Positions 1 through 8,527 of a stretch of DNA of 64,000 bases are shown one piece after another (the stretch's first letter is position 1; each line of letters starts with the position of its first letter). Source of the DNA: Microvirga antarctica. Lineage in GTDB: Bacteria > Pseudomonadota > Alphaproteobacteria > Rhizobiales > Beijerinckiaceae. Location: assembly GCF_017921815.1 (NCBI RefSeq), contig NZ_JAGEMM010000001.1, positions 806,001 to 870,000 on the forward strand, given 5' to 3'. Below the pieces are notes generated by a model that saw only the letters and a program-made list of their open reading frames with translations, was not told where the DNA came from and did not search any database. A program made the position numbers and the translations under genes.

Positions 1-860
1 TCGCCAACCTGAACATCCATTCGGCGGGCTTTGGCGACGGTGTCGACGAGACGAGCGTGCGTGCCGCGGCGACCGAGGCGCAGGGTAAAGGGCGGGTGTC
101 GGTGATTCTCATCGAATCCCCTTCCAATCCGGTCAACACCATCGTTGATTTCGCACTCATCCGCCGCGTCGCTGACGAGATCCAAGCCGCGCAGGGGCAC
201 CAGCCGATCATCATGTGCGACAATACCCTCCTGGGCCCGGTGTTTCAGAAGCCGATCCAGCATGGGGTCGACATCTCGCTCTATTCGCTGACGAAATATG
301 TGGGCGGCCATTCGGACCTGATTGCCGGTGCGGCGCTCGGATCGAAAGAGTTGCTGAAACCCATCCGGCTGCTGCGCTCGGCGATCGGGACGCAACTCGA
401 CCCGCATTCCTGCTGGATGCTCGGCCGCTCGCTCGAGACTCTGTCGCTCCGCATGAACGCTTCCAACCGCAATGGCGAGATCGTGGCGAAGTTCCTCAGC
501 GATCACCCCATGGTGACCAAGCTTCACCATCTCGATTATCTGCCTGAGGGCTCGCCCGCCAAGCGCGTCTACGCGCTCCAGAGCACCGCGCCCGGCTCGA
601 CCTTCTCGTTCGACGTGAAGGGCGGCGAGCCCGAAGCCTTTCGCGTGCTGAACGCCTTGCAGGTCTTCAAGCTTGCGGTCAGTCTCGGCGGCACCGAATC
701 GCTGATTTCGCATCCGGCCTCGACCACCCATTCGGGCGTGCCGAAGGCCACTCGGGACCGGCTTGGGGTCAGCGACGCCACGATTCGCGTGTCGATCGGC
801 ATCGAGCATCCGGACGATCTGGTGGCCGATCTGGCCCAGGCCCTCGCAACGCTCGCGTGA
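1..860 (+). CDS. Cys/Met-metabolism PLP-dependent enzyme (cystathionine gamma-synthase family), 5' truncated
   Basis: The reading frame is open from base 3, so this is the C-terminal part of a longer gene that begins before the window. It carries the family signature [15 protein letters not shown], in which the Lys should form the Schiff base with pyridoxal phosphate, and upstream the [12 protein letters not shown] stretch whose Asp contacts the pyridine nitrogen. The C-terminal [18 protein letters not shown] and [13 protein letters not shown]-type segments are typical of gamma-synthases, gamma-lyases and O-acyl-homoserine sulfhydrylases. Which reaction it performs cannot be decided from this fragment. 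A GTG at 57 could start a shorter product but would remove part of the conserved fold, so it is unlikely to be the real start. Confidence 0.9.
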   Translation, partial: ANLNIHSAGFGDGVDETSVRAAATEAQGKGRVSVILIESPSNPVNTIVDFALIRRVADEIQAAQGHQPIIMCDNTLLGPVFQKPIQHGVDISLYSLTKYVGGHSDLIAGAALGSKELLKPIRLLRSAIGTQLDPHSCWMLGRSLETLSLRMNASNRNGEIVAKFLSDHPMVTKLHHLDYLPEGSPAKRVYALQSTAPGSTFSFDVKGGEPEAFRVLNALQVFKLAVSLGGTESLISHPASTTHSGVPKATRDRLGVSDATIRVSIGIEHPDDLVADLAQALATLA

Positions 861-868
861 CGTCGAAG

Positions 869-912
869 CAACTTCGCCGCGTTCGGGCCCCATCCCGGCC
901 TCGGCGAAGTTG
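869..912. terminator. Inverted repeat after the PLP enzyme
   Basis: A perfect 11-bp stem (caacttcgccg at 869-879, cggcgaagttg at 902-912) encloses a 22-nt loop just after the stop of the PLP enzyme and before the antiporter. There is no U-tract, so this is a possible transcript end or processing hairpin rather than a textbook terminator. Confidence 0.4.
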
Positions 913-967
913 ACGCTTGCGCTCGGCGAGCGCTTAAAACCATGATGGACGGAACCGGACGGAGCAT

Positions 968-2845
968 ATGGCAGCGGCGATCGACCTGTACGCCTATCAG
1001 GAACCCATTTTGTTCCTCGCGACGGCAGGCATCGTCGTTCCACTCTTCCACCGCCTGAAGATCAGTCCGGTTCTCGGCTTCCTTGGCGCCGGCGCATTGC
1101 TCGGACCCTATGGACTTGGGCGGCTCACCGCCGAGCATCCGTGGATCAACTGGCTCACGCTGACCAATCAGGAAGAAACCTCGCATCTGGCCGAGTTCGG
1201 CGTGGTGTTCCTGCTCTTTACCATCGGCATCGAATTGTCGTGGCAGCGGCTTCGCACGCTGCGCCGGCTCGTTTTCGGCTTCGGGTCGCTGCAGGTGCTG
1301 GTCTGCAGCCTGGCGCTGGGCGCCCTCGCCTTCCCGCTTGTCGGCACCATCACGGGGTCGGCCATTGTCGGCCTTGCTTTCGCATTGTCCTCGACGGCCA
1401 TCGTGATTCCGGTGATGGCCGAACAGAAACGGCTCAACACGCCGGCGGGCCGGGCGACGTTCTCGGCGCTGATTTTCCAGGACCTCGCCGTCGCGCCCAT
1501 CCTCTTCACCCTCGCGGTGCTGGATACGGGCCAGCCAGAGGTGACGACCGCGTCATTCCTCTGGGCGCTCTCGCAAGCCGCCGTGGCGCTGGCCGTTCTC
1601 GTCGGCCTCGGGCGCATCATCCTGCGTCCATTCTTTCAGCTGGCATCCGCGGCCAAGAGCCCGGAGGTCTTCATGGCCGCCTGCCTGCTGGTGGTCATCG
1701 TCACCAGCCTGATCGCGGCCGTGAGCGGCCTCTCCATGGCGCTGGGCGCGTTCATCGCCGGCATTCTGCTGTCGGAAACCGAGTATCGCCGCGCCGTTGA
1801 CGTGACCATCCAGCCGTTCAAAGGGCTGCTGCTGGGCGTGTTCTTCGCGTCGGTCGGCATGAAGCTCGACCTGTTTCACCTGTTCGACGCGCCCCTGCTG
1901 GTCCTGTCGGCCGCAACCGCCGTGATCGCCGTCAAGGCCGTCATCGTCGTTGGGCTCGGACGCCCGTTCGGCCTGACGCTTGCGGAATCGGCGGAGAGTG
2001 GGCTGCTGCTCGGGCCCGCGGGGGAATTTGCGCTCGTCATCCTGGGTGGGGCGATTGCCGGTGGCCTGGTCCCGTCCGGGATCGGCCAGAACTTACTCAT
2101 TGTCACCACGCTCACCATGATCACGATCCCGCTGCTCGCGCGCCTTGCCCGCAAGCTCAGCCGGCGGCTCGCCAAACGCCAGGTCCCCGACCCGCTTCTC
2201 GCGATCGCGCCCCCGCCGGACGAGGCGGGCCGTGTCGTCATCGCAGGTTACGGGCGTGTCGGGCGGCTGGTCGCTGAAATGCTCGCCCGTCACAAGGTGC
2301 CGTATCTCGCCGTCGACATGAATCCCGCTGTGGTTGCCAATCAGCGCCGCGCCGGCGACCCGGTCTATTTCGGCAATGCTGCGCATCCCGAATTCCTGCG
2401 CGCCTGCGGCATCGACCGGGCGCTGGCCCTCGTCGTCACCCTCGACACGCGCGGTTCCATCGAGGCGGTGGTGACGGCCGCCCGGCAGGAGCGCGCCGAC
2501 ATTACCATCGTGGCAAGAGCGCGCGACGCCAAGCACGCGGGTGAGCTCTACAAGCTCGGCGTCGACGATGCCGTGCCGGAGACCATCGAAGCCTCGCTCC
2601 AGCTGAGCGAAGCGGTGCTGGCCGATATCGGCATCCCGATGGGTCTGGTGATTGCCTCGATCCACGAGCGGCGCGATGAATTCAGGGCGATCCTCAAGAG
2701 CAGCAACACAAAACGCGACCCGGCCCGCACGGAGTTTCGCGCGCGCCGAACGGTGGGGAAAAATGCGCTCGGCAAAAGTGCTGAGCCCTCCGCGCCGTCG
2801 AACGATCTGTCGACCGGCGAAACGAAGTCACAGGTCGATTCCTAA
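968..2845 (+). CDS. CPA2-family cation:proton antiporter with RCK domain (Kef-type)
   Basis: An integral membrane antiporter of 625 residues. The first 400 residues are a run of hydrophobic segments with CPA2 signatures: FGVVFLLFTIGIEL near residue 78, FALSSTAIVIPVM near 138, and LLLGPAGEFALVILGG near 340. From about residue 418 comes a cytoplasmic RCK/TrkA-N nucleotide-binding domain beginning VVIAGYGRVGRLVAEML, a Rossmann GxGxxG motif. The architecture fits KefB/KefC-type potassium efflux systems that acidify the cytoplasm during electrophile or osmotic stress. No KefF/KefG-type ancillary quinone reductase lies nearby. The last 60 residues are a low-complexity basic tail. ATG at 968 follows a ggag ribosome-binding sequence. 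Confidence 0.9.
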   Translation: MAAAIDLYAYQEPILFLATAGIVVPLFHRLKISPVLGFLGAGALLGPYGLGRLTAEHPWINWLTLTNQEETSHLAEFGVVFLLFTIGIELSWQRLRTLRRLVFGFGSLQVLVCSLALGALAFPLVGTITGSAIVGLAFALSSTAIVIPVMAEQKRLNTPAGRATFSALIFQDLAVAPILFTLAVLDTGQPEVTTASFLWALSQAAVALAVLVGLGRIILRPFFQLASAAKSPEVFMAACLLVVIVTSLIAAVSGLSMALGAFIAGILLSETEYRRAVDVTIQPFKGLLLGVFFASVGMKLDLFHLFDAPLLVLSAATAVIAVKAVIVVGLGRPFGLTLAESAESGLLLGPAGEFALVILGGAIAGGLVPSGIGQNLLIVTTLTMITIPLLARLARKLSRRLAKRQVPDPLLAIAPPPDEAGRVVIAGYGRVGRLVAEMLARHKVPYLAVDMNPAVVANQRRAGDPVYFGNAAHPEFLRACGIDRALALVVTLDTRGSIEAVVTAARQERADITIVARARDAKHAGELYKLGVDDAVPETIEASLQLSEAVLADIGIPMGLVIASIHERRDEFRAILKSSNTKRDPARTEFRARRTVGKNALGKSAEPSAPSNDLSTGETKSQVDS

Positions 2846-2932
2846 AGCGCGCAAGACGCGTCCCGAGACACTGGACCCGGCTACAGCAAGCACGACCTTG
2901 ACGCGGCACCGCAACCGGGGACACTGATCGGC

Positions 2933-4108
2933 ATGTTTCTCACCTTTTTCACCTCGCTTCGCGCCGCCAAGGTTCCCGTGTCCCTGCGCGAGTACCTGAT
3001 GCTTATGGAGGCGCTCGATCGCGACCTCGCCGACAAGAAGGTCGAGGATTTCTACTACCTCGCCCGCGCCTGCCTGGTGAAGGACGAGCGGCATTTCGAC
3101 CGGTTCGACCAGGTTTTCGGCAAGACCTTTCAGGGGATCGAAAGCCTCGGGCAAGGTCTCTCCGAGGCCGAGATCCCCGAGGAATGGTTGAGAAGCATGG
3201 CAGAGCGCTACCTGTCGGAGGAGGAAAAGCGCGAGATCGAAGCGCTGGGGTGGGACAAGCTGCTCGAGACGCTCAAGCAGCGGTTGGCGGAGCAGAAGGA
3301 ACGGCATCAAGGCGGCAACAAGTGGATCGGCACCGGCGGCACGTCGCCGTTCGGGGCGGACGGCTATCATCCGGAAGGCCTCCGGATCGGCCAGGAGAAA
3401 AACCGCAACTTCCGAGCGGTGAAGGTATGGGACAAGCGCGAGTTCCGGGACTACGACGACACCGTCGAGCTGGGCGTGCGCAACATGCGCGTCGCATTGC
3501 GGCGCCTTCGCAAGTTTGCCCGCTCCGGGGCGGTCGAGGAACTTGACCTGGAGGGCACCATTCACGAGACCGCCCAGAAGGGTTATCTCGACGTGAAACT
3601 TCGCCCCGAACGCCGAAACGCCGTGAAGGTGCTGCTGTTTCTCGACGTAGGCGGGTCGATGGACTGGCACATTCAGGTCGCCGAGGAGCTGTTCTCCGCT
3701 GCCCGCCTGGAGTTCAAGCATTTCGAGCACTTCTACTTCCACAACTGCATCTATGAGGGCGTGTGGAAGGAGAACCGCCGCCGCTTTGACCAGATATTTC
3801 CGACCGTCGATCTGATCAGAACCTACCCGGCCGATTACCGCGTCGTGATCGTCAGTGACGCATCGATGAGCCCGTATGAAATCACCATGCCGGGGGGATC
3901 CGTGGAGCATTGGAACGAGGAGCCCGGCCAGGTCTGGATCGAGCGGGTGCTGGGGCATTTCCAGAAGGTGGTCATGCTCAACCCGGTGCCCAGAACGCAG
4001 TGGGGCCACACGCAATCGATCGCGCTCCTGCGTCAGCTCCTGTCGGACCGGATGTATCCGCTCACCCTCGAGGGGATCGATCAGGCGATGCGCGAACTCG
4101 TCCGGTAG
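2933..4108 (+). CDS. VWA domain protein, CoxE-like
   Basis: A soluble 391-residue protein with a C-terminal von Willebrand factor A domain from about residue 230. The metal-ion-dependent adhesion motif reads FLDVGGSMDW, a D-x-G-x-S form common in the CoxE-like branch, and VVIVSDASMSPYE supplies a second acidic metal-site segment. The N-terminal half (FLTFFTSLRAAKVPVSLREY) matches the usual start of this branch. Such proteins normally work with a MoxR-type AAA+ ATPase in metal-cofactor or complex maturation. No MoxR gene is adjacent here, only the antiporter 87 bp upstream and a small membrane protein 89 bp downstream. The client is unknown. Confidence 0.85.
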   Translation: MFLTFFTSLRAAKVPVSLREYLMLMEALDRDLADKKVEDFYYLARACLVKDERHFDRFDQVFGKTFQGIESLGQGLSEAEIPEEWLRSMAERYLSEEEKREIEALGWDKLLETLKQRLAEQKERHQGGNKWIGTGGTSPFGADGYHPEGLRIGQEKNRNFRAVKVWDKREFRDYDDTVELGVRNMRVALRRLRKFARSGAVEELDLEGTIHETAQKGYLDVKLRPERRNAVKVLLFLDVGGSMDWHIQVAEELFSAARLEFKHFEHFYFHNCIYEGVWKENRRRFDQIFPTVDLIRTYPADYRVVIVSDASMSPYEITMPGGSVEHWNEEPGQVWIERVLGHFQKVVMLNPVPRTQWGHTQSIALLRQLLSDRMYPLTLEGIDQAMRELVR

Positions 4109-4197
4109 GCAATCGTCCAACCCGGGTTATCCGCACACGAAACGATGTTATGGGAGGGCTCGCGACGCCCGCACCCCACCGCCGGATCGAAACGCCC

Positions 4198-4767
4198 ATG
4201 AGCAACACGTACGAACACAGCCCGCGACCGGTCGGCGGCCCGATTGCCTTCGTGATCGACGGCGACAAACTGATCGTGGATTCGGGCCGCAAGGTCAGCG
4301 AGGTCCGTCTCGGTGCGGTCGACCAGGTGCGCATCACCTTCGATCCCGGGCGCTTTGCCCAGAAGGCCTTCCGCACGAAGGTCCTGATGAAGGACGGCAA
4401 GACCTTCACCCTGTCGTCGCTGAACTGGCGCGGCCTTGTGGAGGCGCGGGAGCAGGGTCCGGAATATCGCGCCTTCACCCGCACGCTGTTCGCGGCCGTG
4501 GCGCGCGCAAATCCCGATGCACGCTTCCTCGCCGGAAAGCCCTGGCCTGTGTGGCTGATGACGTCGGCGCTCGGGATTGCGTCGCTTCTCGCGATGGCGA
4601 TCCTGATCTGGCGCGCGTTTCAGACCGGCGCCACCAACATTGCGCTGGTTGGCGCATTGTTCGCCGTCGTGGGAATCTGGCAGATCGAGCCTATGGTGCG
4701 CCTCAACAAGCCGCGGACCTTCGATCCCGCAGATCCGCCGAAGGAATTGATGCCGCGTGCAAACTGA
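4198..4767 (+). CDS. Small membrane protein of unknown function
   Basis: I do not recognise this 189-residue protein. The first 125 residues are soluble with a beta-rich look (PIAFVIDGDKLIVDSG, VRITFDPGRFAQKAF, KDGKTFTLSSLNW). Two adjacent hydrophobic segments follow (WLMTSALGIASLLAMAILIW and NIALVGALFAVVGIW), then a short polar tail ending in PPKELMPRAN. The likely topology is a cytoplasmic domain anchored by a C-terminal hairpin. ATG 4198 is chosen because the upstream in-frame ATG at 4150 adds only low-complexity sequence. The stop abuts the stop of the convergent universal stress gene with no spacer. Confidence 0.65.
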   Translation: MSNTYEHSPRPVGGPIAFVIDGDKLIVDSGRKVSEVRLGAVDQVRITFDPGRFAQKAFRTKVLMKDGKTFTLSSLNWRGLVEAREQGPEYRAFTRTLFAAVARANPDARFLAGKPWPVWLMTSALGIASLLAMAILIWRAFQTGATNIALVGALFAVVGIWQIEPMVRLNKPRTFDPADPPKELMPRAN

Positions 4768-5193
4768 TCAAATGCGGACGACGAGGACCGAGCACTTCGC
4801 GTGACGCACGATGGTCGAGGCATTCGAACCCAGCAGAAAGGTCGCCATGCTGGGCCGGTGGGAGCCGATGACCACAAGGTCGGCGCCGGTCTTTTCGGCC
4901 TCGTCAAGAACCTCGTTATAGATCGACCCGAAGCGGACGACGGCTGACACGCGTTCCGGAGGAAGCTTCACGGTGGCGGCAATGTCAGCGAGCTTCTTCT
5001 CCGCATCGGCGTTCTGCTCTTCGTCGAAAGCCGGCGGCATGAATTCCATGTAGGTCACGGGCACGATGAAACGGACATACACCAGCCGCAGAGTTCCCTC
5101 GGACGCGACAGCAAGCTCTGCAGCTTTCTCGAGGGCGGGCCGAGCGGCCTCCAGTTCGCTGAGGTCGACGGGGACCAGGATCGTCTTGAACAT
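4768..5193 (-). CDS. Universal stress protein UspA family
   Basis: A single-domain Usp of 141 residues starting MFKTILVPVDLSELEAA, with the ATP-binding signature VVIGSHRPSMATFLLGSNAS near the C-terminus (G-x2-G-x9-G-S pattern). That places it with the nucleotide-binding Usp proteins, small cytoplasmic dimers made under stress or growth arrest. The ORF stays open upstream, but the conserved N-terminus begins at the ATG at 5193, so the upstream extension is discarded. It ends directly against the stop of the convergent membrane protein and lies 46 bp downstream of the ferredoxin gene on the same strand, possibly co-transcribed with it. Confidence 0.93.
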   Translation of the reverse strand: MFKTILVPVDLSELEAARPALEKAAELAVASEGTLRLVYVRFIVPVTYMEFMPPAFDEEQNADAEKKLADIAATVKLPPERVSAVVRFGSIYNEVLDEAEKTGADLVVIGSHRPSMATFLLGSNASTIVRHAKCSVLVVRI

Positions 5194-5239
5194 CGTGATT
5201 GTCTCCGAATAGCGCCGGCTTTCGGCACGGCGCGTGGGT

Positions 5240-5560
5240 TCAACCTTGCCGCGACGGCGTCTGAACCACAAGCCCGTCAAGCTCGGGGCGGATGCGGATC
5301 TGGCAGGAGAGGCGCGAATTGGGCCTGACGTCGTAGGCAAAATCGAGCATGTCTTCTTCCATCGCCTGGGGCTGGCCGACGATCTCGCACCATTGCTCGT
5401 CCACATAGACGTGACAGGTTGCGCAGGAGCAGGCACCCCCGCATTCCGCATCAATGCCCGGAACGCCGTTGCGAATGGCCGCTTCCATGACGGTCGAGCC
5501 CTCTTCGGCCTCGACGTCACGGGAGGTGCCGGACGAATCGATATAGGTAATCTTGATCAT
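5240..5560 (-). CDS. [2Fe-2S] ferredoxin, adrenodoxin type
   Basis: A 106-residue electron carrier with cluster ligands Cys40, Cys46, Cys49 and Cys86 (C-x5-C-x2-C-x36-C), the spacing of vertebrate- and putidaredoxin-type ferredoxins. The motif around the ligands is [16 protein letters not shown]. These proteins usually deliver electrons to cytochrome P450s or to Fe-S assembly. No P450 or ferredoxin reductase gene is in view, so the partner is unknown. It lies just upstream of the universal stress gene on the same strand. Confidence 0.95.
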   Translation of the reverse strand: MIKITYIDSSGTSRDVEAEEGSTVMEAAIRNGVPGIDAECGGACSCATCHVYVDEQWCEIVGQPQAMEEDMLDFAYDVRPNSRLSCQIRIRPELDGLVVQTPSRQG

Positions 5561-5685
5561 CGCCTGCCTCGTGGTGTCGCCTCGTATTTAAGCGATCCCT
5601 GGACGGAAGACGATAGAGCGCGGCCCTCCGGCGCCAAGTTTGCAGCGCTTTTCCATGACCGAGGCAGACGCGCCCGTAACAGGCG

Positions 5686-6990
5686 TCACCGATGGGCAGC
5701 AAGACGCTCCGCCACGGACACTGCAGCGCGTTCACCATCGAGGGTTGCCCCGCCCACGGTCATGGCACCCCCGCCTGCACTCGCCTCGCCGGCAAACCAA
5801 ATCAGGTCGCCCACCGACGCCCGCAGGGCTTGCCGAGCCGAAGCGTGGCCTGGCCTGGCCACCGAATAAGACCCTTGCGCGTGGGGATCGGTGACCCAGT
5901 CGGCGAGACGTCCCGCCAGCACACCCTTGCGAATGGTTTCGCCCAGCATGCGCGCCAGGGTGTCAGTGGCATAGGCGATGGCTTCCCGCTCTCCCGACCT
6001 GCAAAGCGCCCGCGCCTGGTCGCCCCCCAGCATGGCCAGCACCAGATCCTGGCCATTGGGCAGCAATTCGAAACTCATGGCCGCCCCGCCGGCCTCCGCG
6101 TCAAACAGATCGGTGGCGTTGACGGTCTGAAACCGGACCGGATCGACCCGCAACGCCACTTTGGTCAGCGCTCCCATGCCGAGGCCATCGAGGGCTTGTA
6201 AAATCTCATCAGGCAAGCCCGGCGTGAAGGCGAGCGAGCCGGATTTCAGCACGCCGACCGGAACTGTCACGATGGCGGCCTTTGCCCGCAACGTTCCTCG
6301 ACCGGTCTCGGCCGCCACGACCCCATCGCGCCAGGTCAGCCGCGTGACGGGGGTGTTCAGGCTCACGGGGACATCAGCTCCGTAACGGGCGACGAGCGCG
6401 CCGTAGCCTCCCGCCGGGATATCGTCGTCGCCGCTCCAGAGCTGACGGTAATCCTCCAGCGACACCCGCTGGGGGTCTTCGCCAAGCGAAAACAACGTGA
6501 TTCCGCTGGCAGCGTCCGCCCATTCGAGTGGCTTGCCGTTCACCGCCTCCGCGAAGGAGCGATCCTCGCCGCCCAATTCGACCAGCCGCTCGATATCCCG
6601 GCTTGCGTCGCGGCGGCGACGGCGCTCCGCGTCCGAGAGTTGGACGGCGCCCCGATAGATGCGGAATCCACCGCCGAACTGTTCCTGCTCGAGGGGGACC
6701 CGAAGGCTGGTGGCGATGCCCCGCCAGGGATTCCGCTCCGCCCAGTGAACATAATGGGCCCCGGCGTCGAAAGGCGTCCCGAGCGATGTATCCGTGTGGG
6801 CACGTCCCCCCACACGATCGCGGGACTCGATGACCATGAACGAGAAACCGCTGGCGCGAAGGCGTTTGGCAGCCGCAAGACCAGCGGCACCGGCGCCGAC
6901 GATGAGGACATCGACATCACTGGCGCGCGACGGCCTGATCGTCGCCAGCGAGGCCATGGCAGCCAATGCCGTGCGGCGCGTCATCGGCAT
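5686..6990 (-). CDS. Flavin-containing amine oxidase with a Tat-like signal
   Basis: An FAD-dependent oxidase of the monoamine/polyamine oxidase family, 434 residues. After an N-terminal segment with a twin-arginine motif (MTRRTALAAMASLATI) comes DVLIVGAGAAGLAAAKRL, the Rossmann FAD site, then ESRDRVGGRAHT, the second conserved flavin motif. The C-terminal LIWFAGEASAGGGAMTVGGA segment closes the FAD site. The Tat-like leader suggests folding with FAD in the cytoplasm followed by export to the periplasm. Substrates are probably primary amines, polyamines or amino acids, but the sequence does not decide. Start is ATG 6990, or ATG 6984, which puts the twin arginines even closer to the N-terminus. 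Confidence 0.88.
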   Translation of the reverse strand: MPMTRRTALAAMASLATIRPSRASDVDVLIVGAGAAGLAAAKRLRASGFSFMVIESRDRVGGRAHTDTSLGTPFDAGAHYVHWAERNPWRGIATSLRVPLEQEQFGGGFRIYRGAVQLSDAERRRRRDASRDIERLVELGGEDRSFAEAVNGKPLEWADAASGITLFSLGEDPQRVSLEDYRQLWSGDDDIPAGGYGALVARYGADVPVSLNTPVTRLTWRDGVVAAETGRGTLRAKAAIVTVPVGVLKSGSLAFTPGLPDEILQALDGLGMGALTKVALRVDPVRFQTVNATDLFDAEAGGAAMSFELLPNGQDLVLAMLGGDQARALCRSGEREAIAYATDTLARMLGETIRKGVLAGRLADWVTDPHAQGSYSVARPGHASARQALRASVGDLIWFAGEASAGGGAMTVGGATLDGERAAVSVAERLAAHR

Positions 6991-7103
6991 TATCTCAGTC
7001 TCCCGAAATCAGTTGGCGCACATATCTCGCCGCCCAGGCCCCCCGGCAAGGGAGGAAGCACGTCACAAGGGCAAATTGAAGGCCTGCCTGCCGAGCCTCC
7101 TGG

Positions 7104-8282
7104 TCACGAAGCCTTGCTCACACCGACCGTGTCGGCCATCTGGGCGCCGCGCGACCCCATCGGCATCGTGGGACCGCGCGTGGTGTCCTCAAGAGTCTGA
7201 TGTTCGGTTTCGGCATTGATCTCGGCACCCAGCAGAATGACGATGGCCGAGGCCCAGATCCAGGTCATGAAGCCGATGACCGCACCCAGCGAGCCGTAGG
7301 TTTCGTTATAACTGCCGAAACTCGCGACATACCAGGAGAACAGCACGGAAACCAGAAGCCACAGGAACGCCGCTCCGAGGCCGCCCGGAGTCACCCATCG
7401 CCACTTTGCAGAATCCCGGCTCGGACCGTATCGGTAGAGCACGGCAAGCCCGATCACCACACAGATCAGCAGGATCGGCCAGCGCGCGAGGGACAAGAGC
7501 CATTCGAGACCGCTGCCGAGACCGATATAGCCGAGGATGATCGGCAGCACGACGATTGCGCCGACTGCCACTGCGAGAAAGGCGATCGCGCCGGCGGTGA
7601 AACTCAACGACAGTGCGTTGAGCTTGATGAAACTTCGCTTCTCCTCTTCGTCATAGACGATGTTGAGGGCATCGAAAATGGCCTTCATTCCGGCATTGGC
7701 GCTCCACAGGGCGATCGCGAGGCTGATCACGAAGCTCACGCCGAGCGTTCCGCTGCCCTTGGATGAAATGCGCTTGACCTGTTCGCCGATGATCTCGAGA
7801 GCGCCGCCTGGCAGAACGCCCGCCAGAACGTTGAGATGTTCGTGGATTGTCGTGGTGTCGGCGAACAAGCCGTAAAGCGACACAAAGGCCGCCACTGCGG
7901 GAAAGATGGCGAGAAGCGCGTAGTAAGTCACGCCTGCCGCGACGGACATTACCCGGTCCTGCCCGAACTCCTCATAGGTCCGCAGAAGAATGTCCTTCCA
8001 ACCCTTGAGGGGAATGTGCTGCGGACTGCGTGCACGCCGCCCCCGGCCATGCTCTTTCTCGGCGACATCAACGGGTGCGTGCTCCTTTTCGGAGAAGCCG
8101 CGATCGACCGGGTCATTCCCCGGATGCTCATCCCCGTGAGGGGGCATGCGGGGAACTGCCGCCGGGCTTGCTCTGCCCACCAGTTTGAGGATGGCAAGTC
8201 CCACGAGGGCGGACCCGACGGTTCCAATCAACGAGCGGGATCCGGGATCGCCCTCTCCCCGCTCAGTGGCGTCTATGGTCAT
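7104..8282 (-). CDS. YihY/BrkB family inner membrane protein
   Basis: A 392-residue integral membrane protein with about six hydrophobic segments and the family start GWKDILLRTYEEFGQDRVMSVAAGVTYYALLAIFPAVAAFVSLYGL (residues about 95-140). It was once misnamed ribonuclease BN; the true function is unsettled, with proposals that include transport and envelope roles. The N-terminal 90 residues are a soluble linker with one extra hydrophobic stretch (TVGSALVGLAILKLVG). The frame is open further upstream, but ATG 8282 gives the natural start. A sigma-EcfG-like promoter lies immediately upstream. The gene is divergent from the RTX protein gene. Confidence 0.88.
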   Translation of the reverse strand: MTIDATERGEGDPGSRSLIGTVGSALVGLAILKLVGRASPAAVPRMPPHGDEHPGNDPVDRGFSEKEHAPVDVAEKEHGRGRRARSPQHIPLKGWKDILLRTYEEFGQDRVMSVAAGVTYYALLAIFPAVAAFVSLYGLFADTTTIHEHLNVLAGVLPGGALEIIGEQVKRISSKGSGTLGVSFVISLAIALWSANAGMKAIFDALNIVYDEEEKRSFIKLNALSLSFTAGAIAFLAVAVGAIVVLPIILGYIGLGSGLEWLLSLARWPILLICVVIGLAVLYRYGPSRDSAKWRWVTPGGLGAAFLWLLVSVLFSWYVASFGSYNETYGSLGAVIGFMTWIWASAIVILLGAEINAETEHQTLEDTTRGPTMPMGSRGAQMADTVGVSKAS

Positions 8283-8306
8283 CGCATTCCCCCATCGGCA
8301 CTCACC

Positions 8307-8331
8307 AACCGTCCAGAAGGGTCCAGGTTCC
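8307..8331 (-). promoter_or_regulatory. Sigma-EcfG-like promoter before the YihY gene
   Basis: On the minus strand GGAAC (8327-8331) is followed after 16 nt by GGTT (8307-8310), ending 25 bp before the start codon. The sigma-EcfG consensus of the alphaproteobacterial general stress response is GGAAC-N16/17-CGTT, so only one base of the -10 element differs. Confidence 0.4.
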
Positions 8332-8461
8332 GACGCGGGCGCCCCTGCGATGTCCCAGAGATAGACCACCGTCGACCGTCCCGGTCGGTCGGCTACGGCG
8401 AGGCAGATAGCTGAATCGCCTGCGACGTCCGCCTGCAGATCACGATGGGCCATTCCCTTGG

Positions 8462-8486
8462 GGAACCATCGACGTCAGCTTCAGTT
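8462..8486 (+). promoter_or_regulatory. Sigma-EcfG-like promoter before the RTX gene
   Basis: GGAAC (8462-8466) is followed after 16 nt by AGTT (8483-8486), 41 bp before the start codon. The -35 element is perfect and the -10 has one mismatch. It mirrors a similar element facing the other way in the same intergenic region. Confidence 0.35.
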
Positions 8487-8527
8487 GAACAGCGACACCT
8501 GAAAACTGATATCCGGAGGACGCGGCC

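Noticed and set aside
2828-4120. 430-codon minus-strand frame opposite the VWA gene
   Set aside because: Antisense shadow; the VWA metal motif and family N-terminus are on the plus strand.
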